Shown: positions 1 to 12,277, numbered from the stretch's first letter. The stretch is 64,000 nt of DNA from Serpula lacrymans var. lacrymans S7.9 (GCF_000218685.1 NW_006763291.1:643789-707788); one strand, 5' to 3'. Translations and numbers: made by a program. Notes: a model not told the origin generated them from the letters alone.

Positions 1-555
1 GACACTTGAAGGATTGACTCTGGATTTCCAATCTCTACTGTGTAATATTAGGCTTATCACCGTTGCTACTGCCTGTGTAACTGTATAACAGACTAAGGGT
101 GTTATGATGCTAAACAAGGGGAAAGGAATAAAATGTACGCACAAGCTTTGAATTAGAATATGGCGCGGGCCTTCAGAAGAAGGTTGGGTTATTTATTAGC
201 CCATCTGGAGTGCTGACCGACAGAAAGGTAAAGGTAACTGTGGCACTGTTGTTCTGAATCGGATAGCATTATGTGCAAATTAACAAGGATGCTATGATGG
301 TGCAGCATATAGAATCAGCACAAAACAGACACTGGCCATGAGAGTGATTTGAGCAGTCGAGTTATCAGATTACAGTGAGTGTGCATGACAGGAATCGGAG
401 TCAAAAACGGAGCCGCACTCGGCAGAGTTGACTCAGCCACCGCAAATGCCCTTCATGTGTGCTCCCTCTACTTATAACCAGACCAAGCACACTTAAGATC
501 CCACATTCCTTTCTCTCTTTCTTCTGTATTTCTACCTTAGACAGACCCACATTGT
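1..555. other. No gene seen; leader of the NF-X1 gene at right
   Basis: No reading frame here has codon content, splice signals or family similarity that I can support. The last 150 bases are pyrimidine-rich and lead into the start codon at 556, as expected for a fungal promoter and 5' leader. Confidence 0.5.
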
Positions 556-3500
556 ATGGAGGCAGCGACGACAACTGCAAATACGTCCTCGCAAAACACA
601 GTGACACCTACCGGACAGCAAAACCCTCATCCCCGTCGCAACACCAGAAATCGCTACGCAAATCGAGCTAGAAATCAAACTAATCAGCCTGGTGACTCTG
701 CAGGTCAACCTCAGGACTCCTCCACGTCTGACAATAATAGACCACCGAGGAAAACAGGAGAGTCTCAAAGACCTAGGCGGCCTCCTAGGAGCCATGACCT
801 ACCATCTAGACCCGTAATCGCACCTCACGCATCCAGCTCAAACCAGCAGGACGTCTCTAGAGAACAATCCATCGAATCTGGGGCCCCTAGACACACACAA
901 AACCGAGGAAAGCTACCTACATCTAACAATGCAGGCGAAACGACTTCACCCGCAACTGGAGAAACGCAATCCTACCCACCTACGAGACCACGTACAGGTA
1001 GACGTGGTGCCAAGTTTGGTGCGGGCCTGACAGAGCCTTCTGAAAAGACAACCGATTCACCATCATCGTCGATTACAAAGAAAAACCATCCCAAAAGGAA
1101 GCCCAGCCCCCCCTCGGCGAGGCCGGATGACCTCACGTCTAACCTAATACACGCCATGCGTACACCACCTTATCCGGACTGTGCAATCTGCTTCAGCGGT
1201 ATACATCCTGCCCAGCCAACGTGGTCGTGCTCTCCGTCTCTTATTTTACCTCAGGGCACAGATAGTCCCCAACAGAATACACCAGACAATGGAACCGCGC
1301 AGTGCTGTTGGACGACATTCCATTTGAAGTGTATACGCTCATGGGCTGCCAAGAGTGTGAAAGATCTAGAGGATGCCTGGCGTGCGCGGGGGGAGACGCG
1401 CAAGGGGGAATGGAGATGTCCCGGCTGTCAGTTCAAGAGAGAAGCGGTGCCAACTGTGTACAAGTGAGTCATATATACCCTCATGAGAAACATTATTCTT
1501 AATATCGTTCATCTACCCATCTAGATGTTTTTGTGGATTCACACCTGATCCCAAACCTCCTCGGCTAGCCACTCCACACTCCTGCGCAAACTCATGTTCA
1601 CGCGCTCGCCTTTGTGGACATCCATGTGCCCTTCAATGCCATCCGGGCCCATGTCCGCCGTGCACTGCGATCATCCACCAGCCATGTTACTGTGGAAAGC
1701 AAGTTCAATCATTCCGGTGTTCACGCACCGTAGCAAGCAAGCTGGGCCCAGATTCACGCCGCGATGAAGATAGATGTTGTGGTAACGTCTGTGGCAAGAA
1801 GCTTGGCTGTGGAAATCATACGTGCGCTGAGCTTTGTCATGAGGGGGACTGCGCCCCATGTAAGATTACCGATATGGCGAAGTGTTATTGTGGCAAAGTA
1901 GAACAGGAAATGGGATGTGGAGAGGGACAGGAGCAAGAGTGTTTTGTGGACGGTGAGCAAGGGCAATCTTGGAAAGGCAGGTTTGAATGCACGAAGGATT
2001 GCGAAAGGTGGGTGCTCTAGTGCAATATTCTCTAAGTAACTAAATTGATCCGTGCAGGTTTTTTGATTGCGGTGTGCATAAGTGTTCAAAGACATGCCAT
2101 CCACCTTCATCCAGTCCCCCTCCTTGTCCCCAATCTCCTTCTCTGGTGACTCATTGCCCGTGCGGGAAACATGCCCTTTCCAAATCATCCGCAAACTTCT
2201 TTCCTGCTTCCAGCAAGTTATCTCGATGTTCGTGTTCAGATCCAATCCCTACGTGCACGTCGAGCTGCACGAAGGCCCTCTCAGGTTGCAACCACGTCTG
2301 CGCTTCTCCATGCCATACCGGACCCTGTCCCCCTTGCACGATGAGGATAGTGAGACCGTGTAGATGCGGGTCTACAACGAAGGATGTAATATGCTCCGAT
2401 TTACGGGCTCACGTCGGCGGTGATAACGAGATATTGTGCGATAGAGCCTGTGTGGCTTTACGATCATGCGGACGACATCAGTGTAACAGGATATGCTGTC
2501 CGTTGGCTCCTCTTGCGATTACTGGTAAAGGCAAAGCAAAGAAAAGAGCTGGTAGAGAGGCGGACGTGTTAGACGCAATGGATGAGGGAGGCTTGCACGA
2601 GTGTGATCTCGTATGTGGGAAGATGCTAGGGTGCGGGAATCATCCGTGTGAGCATCGTGACCATAAAGGTCCGTGTCCACCTTGTTTCATGAGTTCGTTC
2701 GAAGAGGTAAGCATAAGCATCGCAATATCCAGTTCTCGTATATTAACGCTTATCACTTGTTCAGGCGGTATGTCATTGTGGCCGTACTGTAGTCGAACCT
2801 CCTATTCCATGTGGTACGCGTATCGATTGCAGATATCCGTGTTCGCGCCCGCCTCCCGCGTGTGGTCATCCGCATACCCTGCATTCCTGCCACGAGGATC
2901 CTTCACCGTGTCCGCCATGCCCATTTTTAACCAAGAAGCAGTGTGCTTGTGGTAAGAAGACGGTAGACAACGTTAAATGCTCCCAGAAGCGCGTGTCTTG
3001 CGGACAGACATGTGGGAAGTAAGTGTTATATCATGCATAATAGTGTTTTGGATGGATCACTTATGGAATTTTTGTACAATACAGACTCCTAGGATGTGGA
3101 TTCCATCACTGCGACAAACTTTGTCACGGGGACGATTGCGGCCCATGCAATATTGCCTGTGGCAAGCCTCGTAAATTATGGTGGGTTACATTTGGCTTAA
3201 TGGTATGATGGCAATTAAGAGGTATGCTAACGATGAAACTTGCACTATACATATACAGTCTTCCAGTACATCATCCGTGCACCCTGACTTGTCATGCACC
3301 AGCTTCCTGCTCTGAGATGGACCCCTGCTTAGCCCTCATTACTTTAACCTGCCCTTGCGGACGCATACGCTCATCCGTAGCGTGTGGACGTAGCACGTCC
3401 AGCCCTGCAGGACGGGAGGCCCGCGACCAGTTGAAATGTTCGAATGAATGTCATATCGCGAAGCGGAACGCAAGATTGGCGGAGGCGTTGGGCATCGACC

Positions 3501-4291
3501 CTGAGAAGAAGGAACGAAAGCAAGAAGTGGTGTACACTGATAACCTTGTCGCTTTCGCAAGGACAAATTTCAAGTTTCTGACCTTGGTAGAGAACACTTT
3601 TTCCACGTATGTCTTTTTTGGGATTAGGGTCGACGCCGGCGCTTATTACCTTTTCCTTCCCCAGTTTCATCATGTCAGAGAAGAAAACTCAAGTGTTACC
3701 GCACATGCCTCCCGAGCGGCGGAGTTTTGTCCATAATGTGAGCATTCGAATTGTTTTATCTTCAAGTCATGCCTATCTAAACTGTGTCGTAAAGCTTGCA
3801 ATGCTGTATCGCATGGATACACAAATGGTGGATCAAGAGCCAAATCGCAGGTAAGCATGCGATTTACTGTTTTTGCTGTATCTAGATATTTTACTCACTT
3901 ACCATTCTATAGCGTACAGCTCATCAGGCGCATTGACACTCGCATCCCTACGCCCCTTCTCTCCGAGTCACTGACGTCTACCCTAGGCAAACTGGCTAAT
4001 TTGCGTGGTGGTTCACCAGTCGTTCGTACTCCGACGCCACATACCACTTCCGGCTCAAGTTCTCGTACGCCGCATGCCCCGGTTGGAAGGTGGACTTCTG
4101 TGATTTCTGGTGCAGGCCCCAGTGTCAATACCAATACAGCTGCGTCTTCATCATCTGGGAGTGTTGGTTCCGCCTGGCGGAAGCCGCCTCCTGCTACTCA
4201 TGTCGCTGCTGCGCCACAGTCTTCTCAAGCTGTGGTTTCTTTACCGGTGGAGAATGTGGATGTTCCAGAAAGCTGGGAAGATGATGTGTAG
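556..4291 (+). CDS. FAP1: NF-X1/Fap1-type zinc-finger protein with RING-like and R3H domains
   Basis: Nine exons (about 556-1463, 1525-2007, 2057-2706, 2765-3018, 3085-3179, 3258-3606, 3665-3737, 3795-3849, 3914-4291) joined at GT-AG sites give about 1,080 residues. Residues 1-190 are Ser/Thr/Pro/Arg-rich and look disordered. A RING-like finger follows at about 210-295 (begins CAICFSG, ends WRCPGC). The middle is an array of NF-X1 fingers, seen as repeated CGH.C...CH.GPCPPC blocks. The last three exons rebuild an R3H domain (YRMDTQMVDQEP, then RRIDTRIP), and the C-terminus is Ser/Thr-rich. By family, yeast Fap1 binds FKBP12 and metazoan NFX1 acts on promoters or RNA through the fingers and R3H; a RING-linked ubiquitin ligase role is inferred. 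The size and domain order fit the family, so the gene looks intact. Confidence 0.93.
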
Positions 4292-4961
4292 TCTGGTTGT
4301 TGCTGTATTAAATTAATTGGCAATTTGAATTATTGGTAGATGTCGAATGACGCCGTATAAAGTATGGGGCAGTTTCTACCAGGTTAATGGTGCAAGTCTG
4401 TATGGTAACATGATCAAGTGTCCATGTTTTTCTCGTGCAACCCCAGACGAATGTACTTGCGTTCTAACCCGCATCGACGATTTCGATCATTACAGGAGCG
4501 TGGTCTGGCTTTTTCAGCGCATTCCAAATGATTCAAGGAGCAAAACGCGAGGGTCGTACCACCCCTGTTTTGAGTTTTTATTTCCACTCTCAAGTTGCTG
4601 CGTTCGGAGTAAAATTCTACAGTCCATTGTTTCAACTGCAACTTTGTCGCAAGCCATCAATAACATTCATGCAACGGTGAAACCTGGTGTCCTTGGAGAA
4701 GAGGATTTTTTTATTCCTTGAAGCTTTAGGTTGTTCTTGTTTCAGTATAGACCTTCCTTTTTAGGCAAGTGCTGTAAACGAACACGATGGGTCCTACCAG
4801 GATCCACACTCTTCCCTCTGCCCTTCATGGCTGCTACTCATTTGATTTGACGTCAACTGCATTCAAAATACTGCTCTTTCAAGTCGACATCGTACGCTAC
4901 ATAAGACTCGCTTATCAACACAGCACAAGACTAGCTGTTTCACCCGTAGACAATTAACACG
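4292..4961. other. Intergenic; one weak 124-codon frame
   Basis: An uninterrupted ATG frame runs from 4347 to 4721 on the plus strand, but the translation matches nothing I know, has no splice-linked neighbours and looks compositionally random. The segment probably holds the 3' end of the NF-X1 gene and the promoter of the next gene. Confidence 0.4.
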
Positions 4962-5678
4962 ATGATGAGAGGATACTTTGCGTTCCCTCCAGCTCAAGCC
5001 GTTCATACTTTACCACAGTCAGAGAAAGTAGGGGATGTGCCTAGGGTGGACAAGGTAGATGTGCAAAGTGGAGCAGATCCACGTTTCGAGAGGATGGAGA
5101 CGGAGAAGCCAAATGTGGACGATGTTCGGAATCGAGAACAACAGAGGCAGGACGAAGAAGCAAGAAGAAGACGAAGGGAGAAGGCAAAAGAAGTAGCAGA
5201 CGCTGGAGAGATGGAATGGGTACGGTCAGGAGGCGTTCTACGAGACGCGTTTGGGCGGAGAGATTGGGTACGGACAGAGGGTATCCGAAAGGAAATAAAA
5301 TTGCAAGAGCAGGAGAAGCGCGTGATGGAGAAATGGGAAGCGTACGAACGGCGATGGCGTCTTCTGCTCACTTCGAATGATCCGCTTGGTTTCTCAGATA
5401 TCCCGTGGCCTCTACATACCCCTCCATCCGCTGCCAAGGGACTAGCTATAACGCCAATCTCGGAATTCGTGTTCGAATCGCTCTCGGTTCGTGCGAACGT
5501 CGTAACAAGGAGAGAAAGAATCCGGAACTCGCTCTTGCGATGGCATCCGGATAAGCTTGCTGGTGTGGTGAGCAGAGTGAAGTGCGATGATATGGAAGGT
5601 GTTGTCGAGGGTATTAATGCGGTTGCGCATTGCTTGAAGACGCTGCAAGATACGGAGAGAGCTGGACAGCGACTCTAG
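4962..5678 (+). CDS. IkBL (NFKBIL1)-like charged protein with a C-terminal RWHPDK motif
   Basis: One uninterrupted 238-codon frame from an ATG, without introns. Residues about 55-125 are extremely rich in Arg, Glu, Asp and Gln and predict a long charged helix or coiled coil. A segment with WPLHTPP follows, and then a helix containing RWHPDK near residue 200. The HPD tripeptide recalls J domains, but the setting (short charged helix, then the WHPDK helix at the C-terminus) is what is seen in the C-terminal half of NF-kappa-B inhibitor-like protein 1. That family is linked to mRNA processing in metazoans and is largely unstudied in fungi. No ankyrin repeats are present, so the relationship rests on the C-terminal motif only. 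A degenerate J-domain protein is the alternative. Confidence 0.65.
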   Translation: MMRGYFAFPPAQAVHTLPQSEKVGDVPRVDKVDVQSGADPRFERMETEKPNVDDVRNREQQRQDEEARRRRREKAKEVADAGEMEWVRSGGVLRDAFGRRDWVRTEGIRKEIKLQEQEKRVMEKWEAYERRWRLLLTSNDPLGFSDIPWPLHTPPSAAKGLAITPISEFVFESLSVRANVVTRRERIRNSLLRWHPDKLAGVVSRVKCDDMEGVVEGINAVAHCLKTLQDTERAGQRL

Positions 5679-5902
5679 GGGCGTGTGCTTGTGATTGATG
5701 GCGAGTGTGACCTGTGTTAGAGATAATGCAGGGATGAGTGATTAGCAGCTCATAGATACTGCAGCTCAAGATGTTTGCAGGCCAATGTCAAATTCAGACG
5801 CATTCGATGTCCGCCATGATGCCGAGTGACGGCGGGAGGAGGACGAACCTTAAGTGAAAAGCGACTGGTGACGACGACTGTGTGGTTATACGAGCCTGTA
5901 CG

Positions 5903-8900
5903 ATGAGGATCCCGGTGGAGAACTACCAGCAACAGGCCGTATACGGCACAGAATATGGCCCACCGACATCCACTTCCTCCTCTTTGGCGGGGAACATCCT
6001 TTCTTCCACTCCAGAACCACCCCCAGCTGACCAGGACTCAGACATCCTCCTCACCCAGCCAACATCATCAAATGCATCTAGATATTGCTCAGTGAGGGGA
6101 TGCAACAAACCGCTTTCATACGACTCCAATAACAAGATGTGCGACGTTTGCCGCGGTCGCCATCGCATATATGCAACCACGAAGAGAGCAAAGCGCAAAA
6201 TGGAAAAAGCAGCTATCGTGTCACAGAACCTCGTCCACATTCCCCCAGAGCAACGTCCTCCAATCTGGATGCCTGAATCTTCCCTCGAACCTCAGGAAGC
6301 AGCCCAGGAGAGTCCTGTATACCACCACGAGCCTTCTCAGCCCACCCCTCCCAGCGTGGATATTGACGTGAGTAACCAAGCATGTTATAATCAATCAGGC
6401 ATCAGCGCAGGTACTGATGATGTCGTAGACTACACCCCAGGTCCCAATCTTTGTATCCCCTTCGTCGGCTTCCCGCGGTTGGGATTACGATCCAGCTCTT
6501 GATCCCCGCCTATTCATGCCTCAAAGTTCCGAGCTCGCAGGAGCGTTAACTTTACCCAACACGAGCAATCAGAGAACCCAACCAAGCCATCATTCAAACA
6601 CGTCTTCTGAGCCTTCCTCTGTCGCAGCTGGCAATGGTTCTCTTGATGATCATGAGGCTGCTGAATCTTTGGTTGACCCAGATGAACCTGCGGATGACCC
6701 CTCATCTTCTGCATCGGCACAGGGCTCTTCGTCTCCTCGCTATTGTTCTGTCAAAGGATGCAAGGCCGTCATTCCAGGCGATTACTTTTTCAAAATGTGC
6801 GAACCCTGCCGAAACAGGTACCGTGGCTACGGCATTACCAAGCGTGCCAAGTGGAAACAATCGAGGTCTGCAGCGAATGCAGAACTAGATGCACTAAGAG
6901 AGGAAGAAGATAAGCGGAGAGTTGATATGGGTCTTAAAGTTGGAGTCTATGCCAACCTTTCGGAAATTATATTAACGTCATCTGTCTTAGCCCTTGGAAG
7001 AATGTATCGAAGAGTTTCTCGAATGGGAGAAGACGACAATTGAGCGTATCGATGGTGGACCGCCCTCTTACGCTGAAGATGACTCCACGGACGGCCCAAT
7101 TCTTCCTGCTCGAATGTGTACAGTGTCTCATTGCCATAAAATTCTCTCTGGTCACTACAAATATCGCCGTTGCGAACAGCATCGCTTGCAAAATCGATAT
7201 CATAGTAGACTGAAACGCGTGAGGGAAAAAGAGACAAAGTCATATGGGCCTCCTGGTGACTCGGAAGATGACGAAGAACAGGATGAAGAACAAAATCTTG
7301 ATGGTCGACCCAGAAAAATCAAAGTTCTTGAGCCGCTCTTCACCAATGCGCCGATCGACGTAGTTCGTGGGACACGGGATGAAGATTTTGACGGAGAAGA
7401 GGGAATGGTCAGTCAACTTATCGCTTTATGTATATCCGCCTCATTAACCCGCCCTCAATCTCCTAGCAATTCCTCCTACAGATGGCCGGCATCCCTCCAG
7501 CTGCTCGAGGGATCCGACGGACCAACCACGTGTGTTCAGTGAAGTCGTGTTATAACCTTCTGGCGCCCCATGTACCCTGGAAAATGTGTGATACATGTCG
7601 TGCCCATGATCGCAGAGTGCGAAACAGTAAGAGGATGCGTGATATGGGAAAATTGCCTCCACTGCCTCTTCGTGAACCCAAAGAACCCAAGAAGTCCAAG
7701 GCGAAGACACCTCGTGTACCGAAGCAGAAGAAAGCTAAGAATGTCTCTGAAGCGCCATCTAATGCAGAAGGTACTGAAGTTCCTACTGCGGAGGTAAATG
7801 AAGAACCATCCACGTCTGCTGTGATATCTGCCAGTAATGAACTTCCTGAGGTAGAGGGCCATGTAATGGATAGCGTCAAAGATGACCATTTGTCCCAGGT
7901 ACCTTTTTCTCCGCTTTCTATATCAAGTTGTGTATTTACTATTCACTGATTAGGGGCAGGGTAGCGAGCACGACTCGGCTTCAGCGCAGGCAACCATACC
8001 TGTCCAACCTGACGAAGGTCCATCTTCCACCACCGGAGATGGGCTGAATCACCCGGAACAATCTGTAGCCAATGTCCCTCCCAGCGACTCGTCTGCAGCC
8101 CCATCTAATACTAGCAGCACGCCTGCCGCACCACCTGTAGCAACTGTTCGGCGCAGGAGGAAAAGACAAGTTGTCCAGTCTGTCGAGACGACCGCGGTCA
8201 ATCCCGCCCAGGAAGCACCTAGCACACAAACCACAGATGCCCCGCAGCCTCCGGGCCCTGCAACTGCTGTGACAGGCGCCTCCACAACCAGTACGCCTCA
8301 TAATCTTCCTCCAGACGCCCATCCCTATGTCATCCCGCCACAGTATCAAGTCCCATACTATATGCCTCCTCCTTACAACATGCCTCCATACAATATGCCC
8401 CATCACCAGCCATACCCCTCGCCTTCCCACGGACCACCACCAGCGCAAGGATATCCGAGTCATCCACCGCAGCCGCCTCCACCTCAGCCCCAACATGGAC
8501 CCTATCCTTCTCAACCATACGGATCATACCCGCCCTATCCATACTCCTCGCCCTATCCACAGCAACCTTATCCGTACTTGTCGCGATCGTTCATGCCATC
8601 ACCCTACAACGTTCCACCTCCACCTTATCCTCCACCGTACGGTGCCCCATTGTATCAGGGACAATCGGCCTACAATGCGCCACCTCAAACTCAGCATCCC
8701 TCGACGAAATCTCGAGATCTTCAGTTCCAGGTATGCATCCTTTTTAAATTGACCCAGTGTTGCGTTTAGATCTTACGTTTTCCACCTTGTTTTGCATCAC
8801 ATCAGACGCCCACGACAGGTGTAGGTGTGCCTCAGCGTCGGAAACGGGGCAAGTTACCGATCAGAGCAGATACGACAAACACAGAATCTGCGAGTGCGAG

Positions 8901-9300
8901 TGCATCAGTTATCTCTGCGGCAAATGACGGTGCCGTGCCCGAGGGGAGCCACAGTCGTAGTAGATCTCAGGGTTCGCGGACATCAAGTGAGCCCGATGAT
9001 GAAGAGGGCGGCGTCTCAACTTCGCTCCTCCATCAGGGAACAAATGATACGCCAGATGATGAGAATATTCGTTCATCTCCTTTGGCAATAGTAAGTCTTC
9101 TAATTGATCCCCCCAGATTGCTTAAACCCATCACTGCTATGCAGCGCCAGTGTACGAAGAAATCATGTCGCCGTACTCTCTCCACATCCTCCGTGGGAAG
9201 TCTCTGTGAGCGCTGTCGTGCACGTATCAAGAAGTACCAAGTCAGAGCCAAACAGAGGTTTAGATTAGAACCTCGAAAACCAATTGTAACTACAGTTTAA
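5903..9300 (+). CDS. Unrecognised protein with five CX4CX12CX2[C/H] motifs and a Pro/Tyr-rich segment
   Basis: Exons about 5903-6367, 6441-~6937, 6991-7407, 7482-7898, 7960-8730, 8806-9090 and 9145-9300 join in frame and give roughly 900-950 residues. The ATG at 5903 is the first in this frame. Five copies of one motif occur: C-x4-C, then exactly 12 residues, then C-x2-C (C-x2-H in copy 3), then Arg and a basic tail (such as TKRAKRK, TKRAKWK, SKRMRD). They begin near 6086, 6748, 7117, 7524 and 9151, each in its own exon. Linkers are acidic or Ser/Pro-rich, and exon 5 carries a long Pro/Tyr-rich stretch. Four metal ligands plus a basic tail suggest a small zinc-binding, nucleic-acid-binding unit; this is inference. 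I do not recognise a named family. The donor of intron 2 (before 6991) is uncertain. Confidence 0.8.
6080..9260 (+). repeat. Five dispersed copies of a cysteine motif, one per exon
   Basis: Copies lie at about 6080-6195, 6742-6860, 7111-7230, 7518-7640 and 9145-9255. The spacing C-x4-C-x12-C-x2-[C/H] is constant in all five although the residues between the ligands differ strongly, so the copies are old and held by selection on the ligand geometry. The first four motif exons are separated by phase-0 introns, which suits growth by exon duplication. Confidence 0.85.
8325..8690 (+). repeat. Pro/Tyr-rich low-complexity segment inside exon 5
   Basis: About 120 codons encode short imperfect repeats such as YNMPPYNMP, YPSQPYGSYPP and YPPPYGAP, with almost only Pro, Tyr, Ser, Gln and Gly. 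Such segments are commonly disordered and can drive self-association; here that is inference from composition. Confidence 0.8.
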
Positions 9301-9531
9301 TCACTTTTTTTAATAACAATTATTTTTGTATGGCAACATGTTATCAACGCTGTCTGTAATATGAGAGCAAGACTAGCAAAAGTAGTACAATGATAATAAC
9401 TTCCTCGTATCTTTATGCACGATTAAGAGCGTGAACGTCGTAAATAATATACGTCTATCTACTGATCATGAACCGGATATCCATAAGTGTAGATTCCCCA
9501 CTGTCCCAGTAATGCAAGCATGGTTCTGTAA

Positions 9532-12277
9532 TCACTCTGCTTCGGCGTCGTACTCGTCTTCGCTGCCGCTGCCCCCTCTCCTCTCGCCATTACCATCTAC
9601 GCTGAGCCACGCTTCGAGTCGACGCCCCAGTTCACCCCCTCGGCCACCACATATGTCGCCAGTCATGTCCAACATCTGCTCCCGTTCTCCCTCCTTCTTT
9701 AACGGTATACGTCCCGCCTGTTTCCGTTTCTTCAGAGAAGAGACTAGCAATGAGCCTGACCCGGAGCCGGAATGGCTCGCCTCGCTCTCACTCGCAAAGT
9801 CACCACGCATGGATGGGCTTAGCAGCCCCGACTCTTCGACTGTCGTATCTGCGTCTTTGAACCAATCTTCCTCCGTGTCCTCTGGGCCTAGAATACTATC
9901 GACCAAACCCTCCTCCCAGCCGTCCCACTCCGCACATCGGTGAGCCAGCCGTAGTCGCGCACCAATAGCCTCATAGTGTAACCACTCTTTCGCTATCACA
10001 GCAAGATCGGCGTGTATGCTTTTCTTCACAGGATGTTGCGAAGACGACGCAGGGCTCTCAGCGAGCTGCACGACGGCCTCGCGGAACAATCGGGCTGTGA
10101 ATGGACTGGACTGCAGGAAGGCGGGAAGATGGGCACAAGCCCAGAGCGGCCGCGTCGTCGTAGACTCCCAGTCGATCACACACGTCTATAGGGTGAAATC
10201 GGAAAGAAGCCATTGAGCCATATTTAGACCGATCCGAAAAAATAGACACCTACTATTTTTGTGTGGTCATGTTCGTCGACAAACACATTTTCGAGACTCA
10301 GGTCATGACAGTCCAGTCCAAACTCCTCCGTGGCCGCTGGGTCGGTGCTCGATCCGAGACGCTGCATCATCTTCATCCATCGTCCCATCTCTTGCCGTAC
10401 ACATTCTTCGCGCCTCATCATGTGCGATACTAGGAAAGTACTCCGCTGCATTCGTCGGTAATCCCTGTACATCGCATCACCAGGCCCTTCCCACTCCTCC
10501 TCGCTCTCTTCAAGGTCCCACTCGTCGCTGTCATCACTCTTGTCGTCGGGAACAGCTCTTAGGTGATGATGCCTCGAGGAGTGAATGTCGTCTGGATCAA
10601 GATGTAGACGATGCGGTGCGGATTTACCTTCGTTCTCGCGAATGACACCGGAAATTTCACGCTCGACGCATGATTCAAGATATGCACGTGTGCTGGACCA
10701 AGGACCACGATTGATTTCACTTGGGTGTGAGAGGTCGCCTCTGTTCGAGCCAAAGAATGGCCAAGATATTATGGATCCAACGTTAAAACCGGGAGCGGCA
10801 GGAATCTGGGATGGAGGCTTTGCGGCTGGCTTAGGCGTTGGGATACTCGACGAACTCGTCATGCTCAGTAGAGGCATAAATGAGAAGCCCTTGATGGTAG
10901 TCGAATGCGTTGCGGTTGGAGTGGGCGCTCCTGAAGACAATGTAGATGTTGAAGGAGAGGAGTCTTGATACAGAGACCCGAGGTGAGTAAATCGGTGGGA
11001 AAATAGTGGTATGATCAGCGATGCTACACTTGAAAACAACCTTCTCAGTTCATCATTAGACATAGTATGATACACTCTTGACAGGGGAATACCAGGCGCC
11101 TGCACGAAAACATGTGACTTATTAGTTGCACGTGCAGTGAGGACGCGCGATGGCTTACCTTGGACATTAGGATATATTCGCCTCCCAAACGGTTATATGG
11201 ATTAGCGTCATAGTGATATACAAATGGCACAGGAATGGATGTCTTCTCGCGGAGGTACTTCAAGGTAGCGACTTCTGATTCAGTCTTGAGGCGCGGCATA
11301 AATCGCCGAGCGACCCGGGCCACTAACTCCCGGGTATCAACGAGGGTGACGAGATAAGCCTGTAGAATAGGAGCGTTGTGTACATGAGTATTGTGAATGT
11401 GGGGTGACTTCGTGAAGATGAAATACATACCTTGTGGAAAGTCCCTAAAGGAGCCCGGGAGCCCTTCGGTCAGCTATCGCCCAGTAATGACGAGAGATGA
11501 CACGTACCTGCGCTCAAGAACGTGATTCTGCCCACATCGGTGCCCATCTTTTCCCTGACCACGTCTTTGAGCAGTCTTCTATCAACTTGGAAGGGTTGGG
11601 CACCGTGTAGAGCCGCGTCTGCTCTAGCCTCGCGTTTGCGGTCATCGTGCTCTACGTCCCAGTCCCATACGACCGCGATCTTTGAAGTGGAAGCTGGTGC
11701 GGGTGAAAATGGTGGAGAGATCGCAGCACGGTGCTGATTTGGGAGGCCATCCATCATGGCAACATGGCCATTACGATGCATAGTTGCTTGATGCAGGTAA
11801 TCCAGGCCGTGAGCAGATGGCCTGTGTTTCTCGGTGTGAGATGAGGGTGTAAACGAGCGGGCTGTATTGGTGTACGGGTCTGTCGCTGTCGCAAGCGAGA
11901 ACCTTTGTTGTGTTGGTGAGGAACGAAGGGAGGGGATGTCTGCATCAACGTACCCGGAGTTGGTCATAACAATCTCATATGGCTCTAATCCATATTTGGA
12001 TTTGTTTGGTCTATTGATACGTTTTTCCGTAATGGGCACAGCTACAGGCATCGTAAGTGAGACAACAAATGGGTCAATATTAATGTCTACAATGTCTACA
12101 ATGACTTTGCTTATATACTTTCCCAATGTCTGCTTTCGAATCTCCACCTTGGCCCCGCATTGCTCTATCACACTGGGCTTGTCCTCTTTTCCGTGCTTTG
12201 GCTTGTTCCTGGGCCCACGGATTAACGTTATGGTTGTTATTTATGTCTCTTGGCTCCCTTATCTCTAAATTAACCAT
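9532..12277 (-). CDS. Aminoglycoside phosphotransferase (APH)-fold kinase-like protein
   Basis: Read on the minus strand, exons about 12277-12148, 12041-11508, 11444-11431, 11359-11159, 11099-10254 and 10185-9532 sum to 2,379 nt, an exact 793 codons including the stop. A ~225-residue N-terminal extension with no recognisable domain precedes the kinase fold. The glycine-loop region ends in LSAGTFHKAYLV, the hinge reads EYILMSKAPGIPLSR, the catalytic loop is DCHDLSLENVFVDE and the metal-binding strand is ITCVIDWES. These match the fungal APH/choline-kinase superfamily (PF01636), whose substrates are mostly unknown. In the catalytic loop the usual His two residues before Asp is Cys, with His next to the Asp. 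The C-terminus is acidic and Ser-rich. A 14-nt exon encodes GTFHK. The first exon and its ATG are the least certain part. Confidence 0.85.

Noticed and set aside
4347..4721. 124-codon plus-strand ATG frame between two genes
   Set aside because: No similarity, no splice links, random-looking composition; kept only as a note in the intergenic entry.
5500..5560. J domain (DnaJ cochaperone) in the 238-residue protein
   Set aside because: HPD is present, but the flanking helices and length do not match a J domain; the IkBL-like C-terminus fits better.
8269..8769. Separate proline-rich secreted or wall protein
   Set aside because: The segment is in phase with exons on both sides through clean splice sites and has no signal peptide, so it is exon 5 of the five-motif gene.
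9431..9943. 170-codon plus-strand frame opposite the APH-like kinase C-terminus
   Set aside because: It is antisense to a well-supported exon (9532-10185) and its Ser/Pro composition is the mirror of the acidic Ser-rich tail.
10585..10968. 127-codon plus-strand frame rich in Gly and Glu
   Set aside because: Lies entirely antisense to the kinase-like exon 10254-11099.
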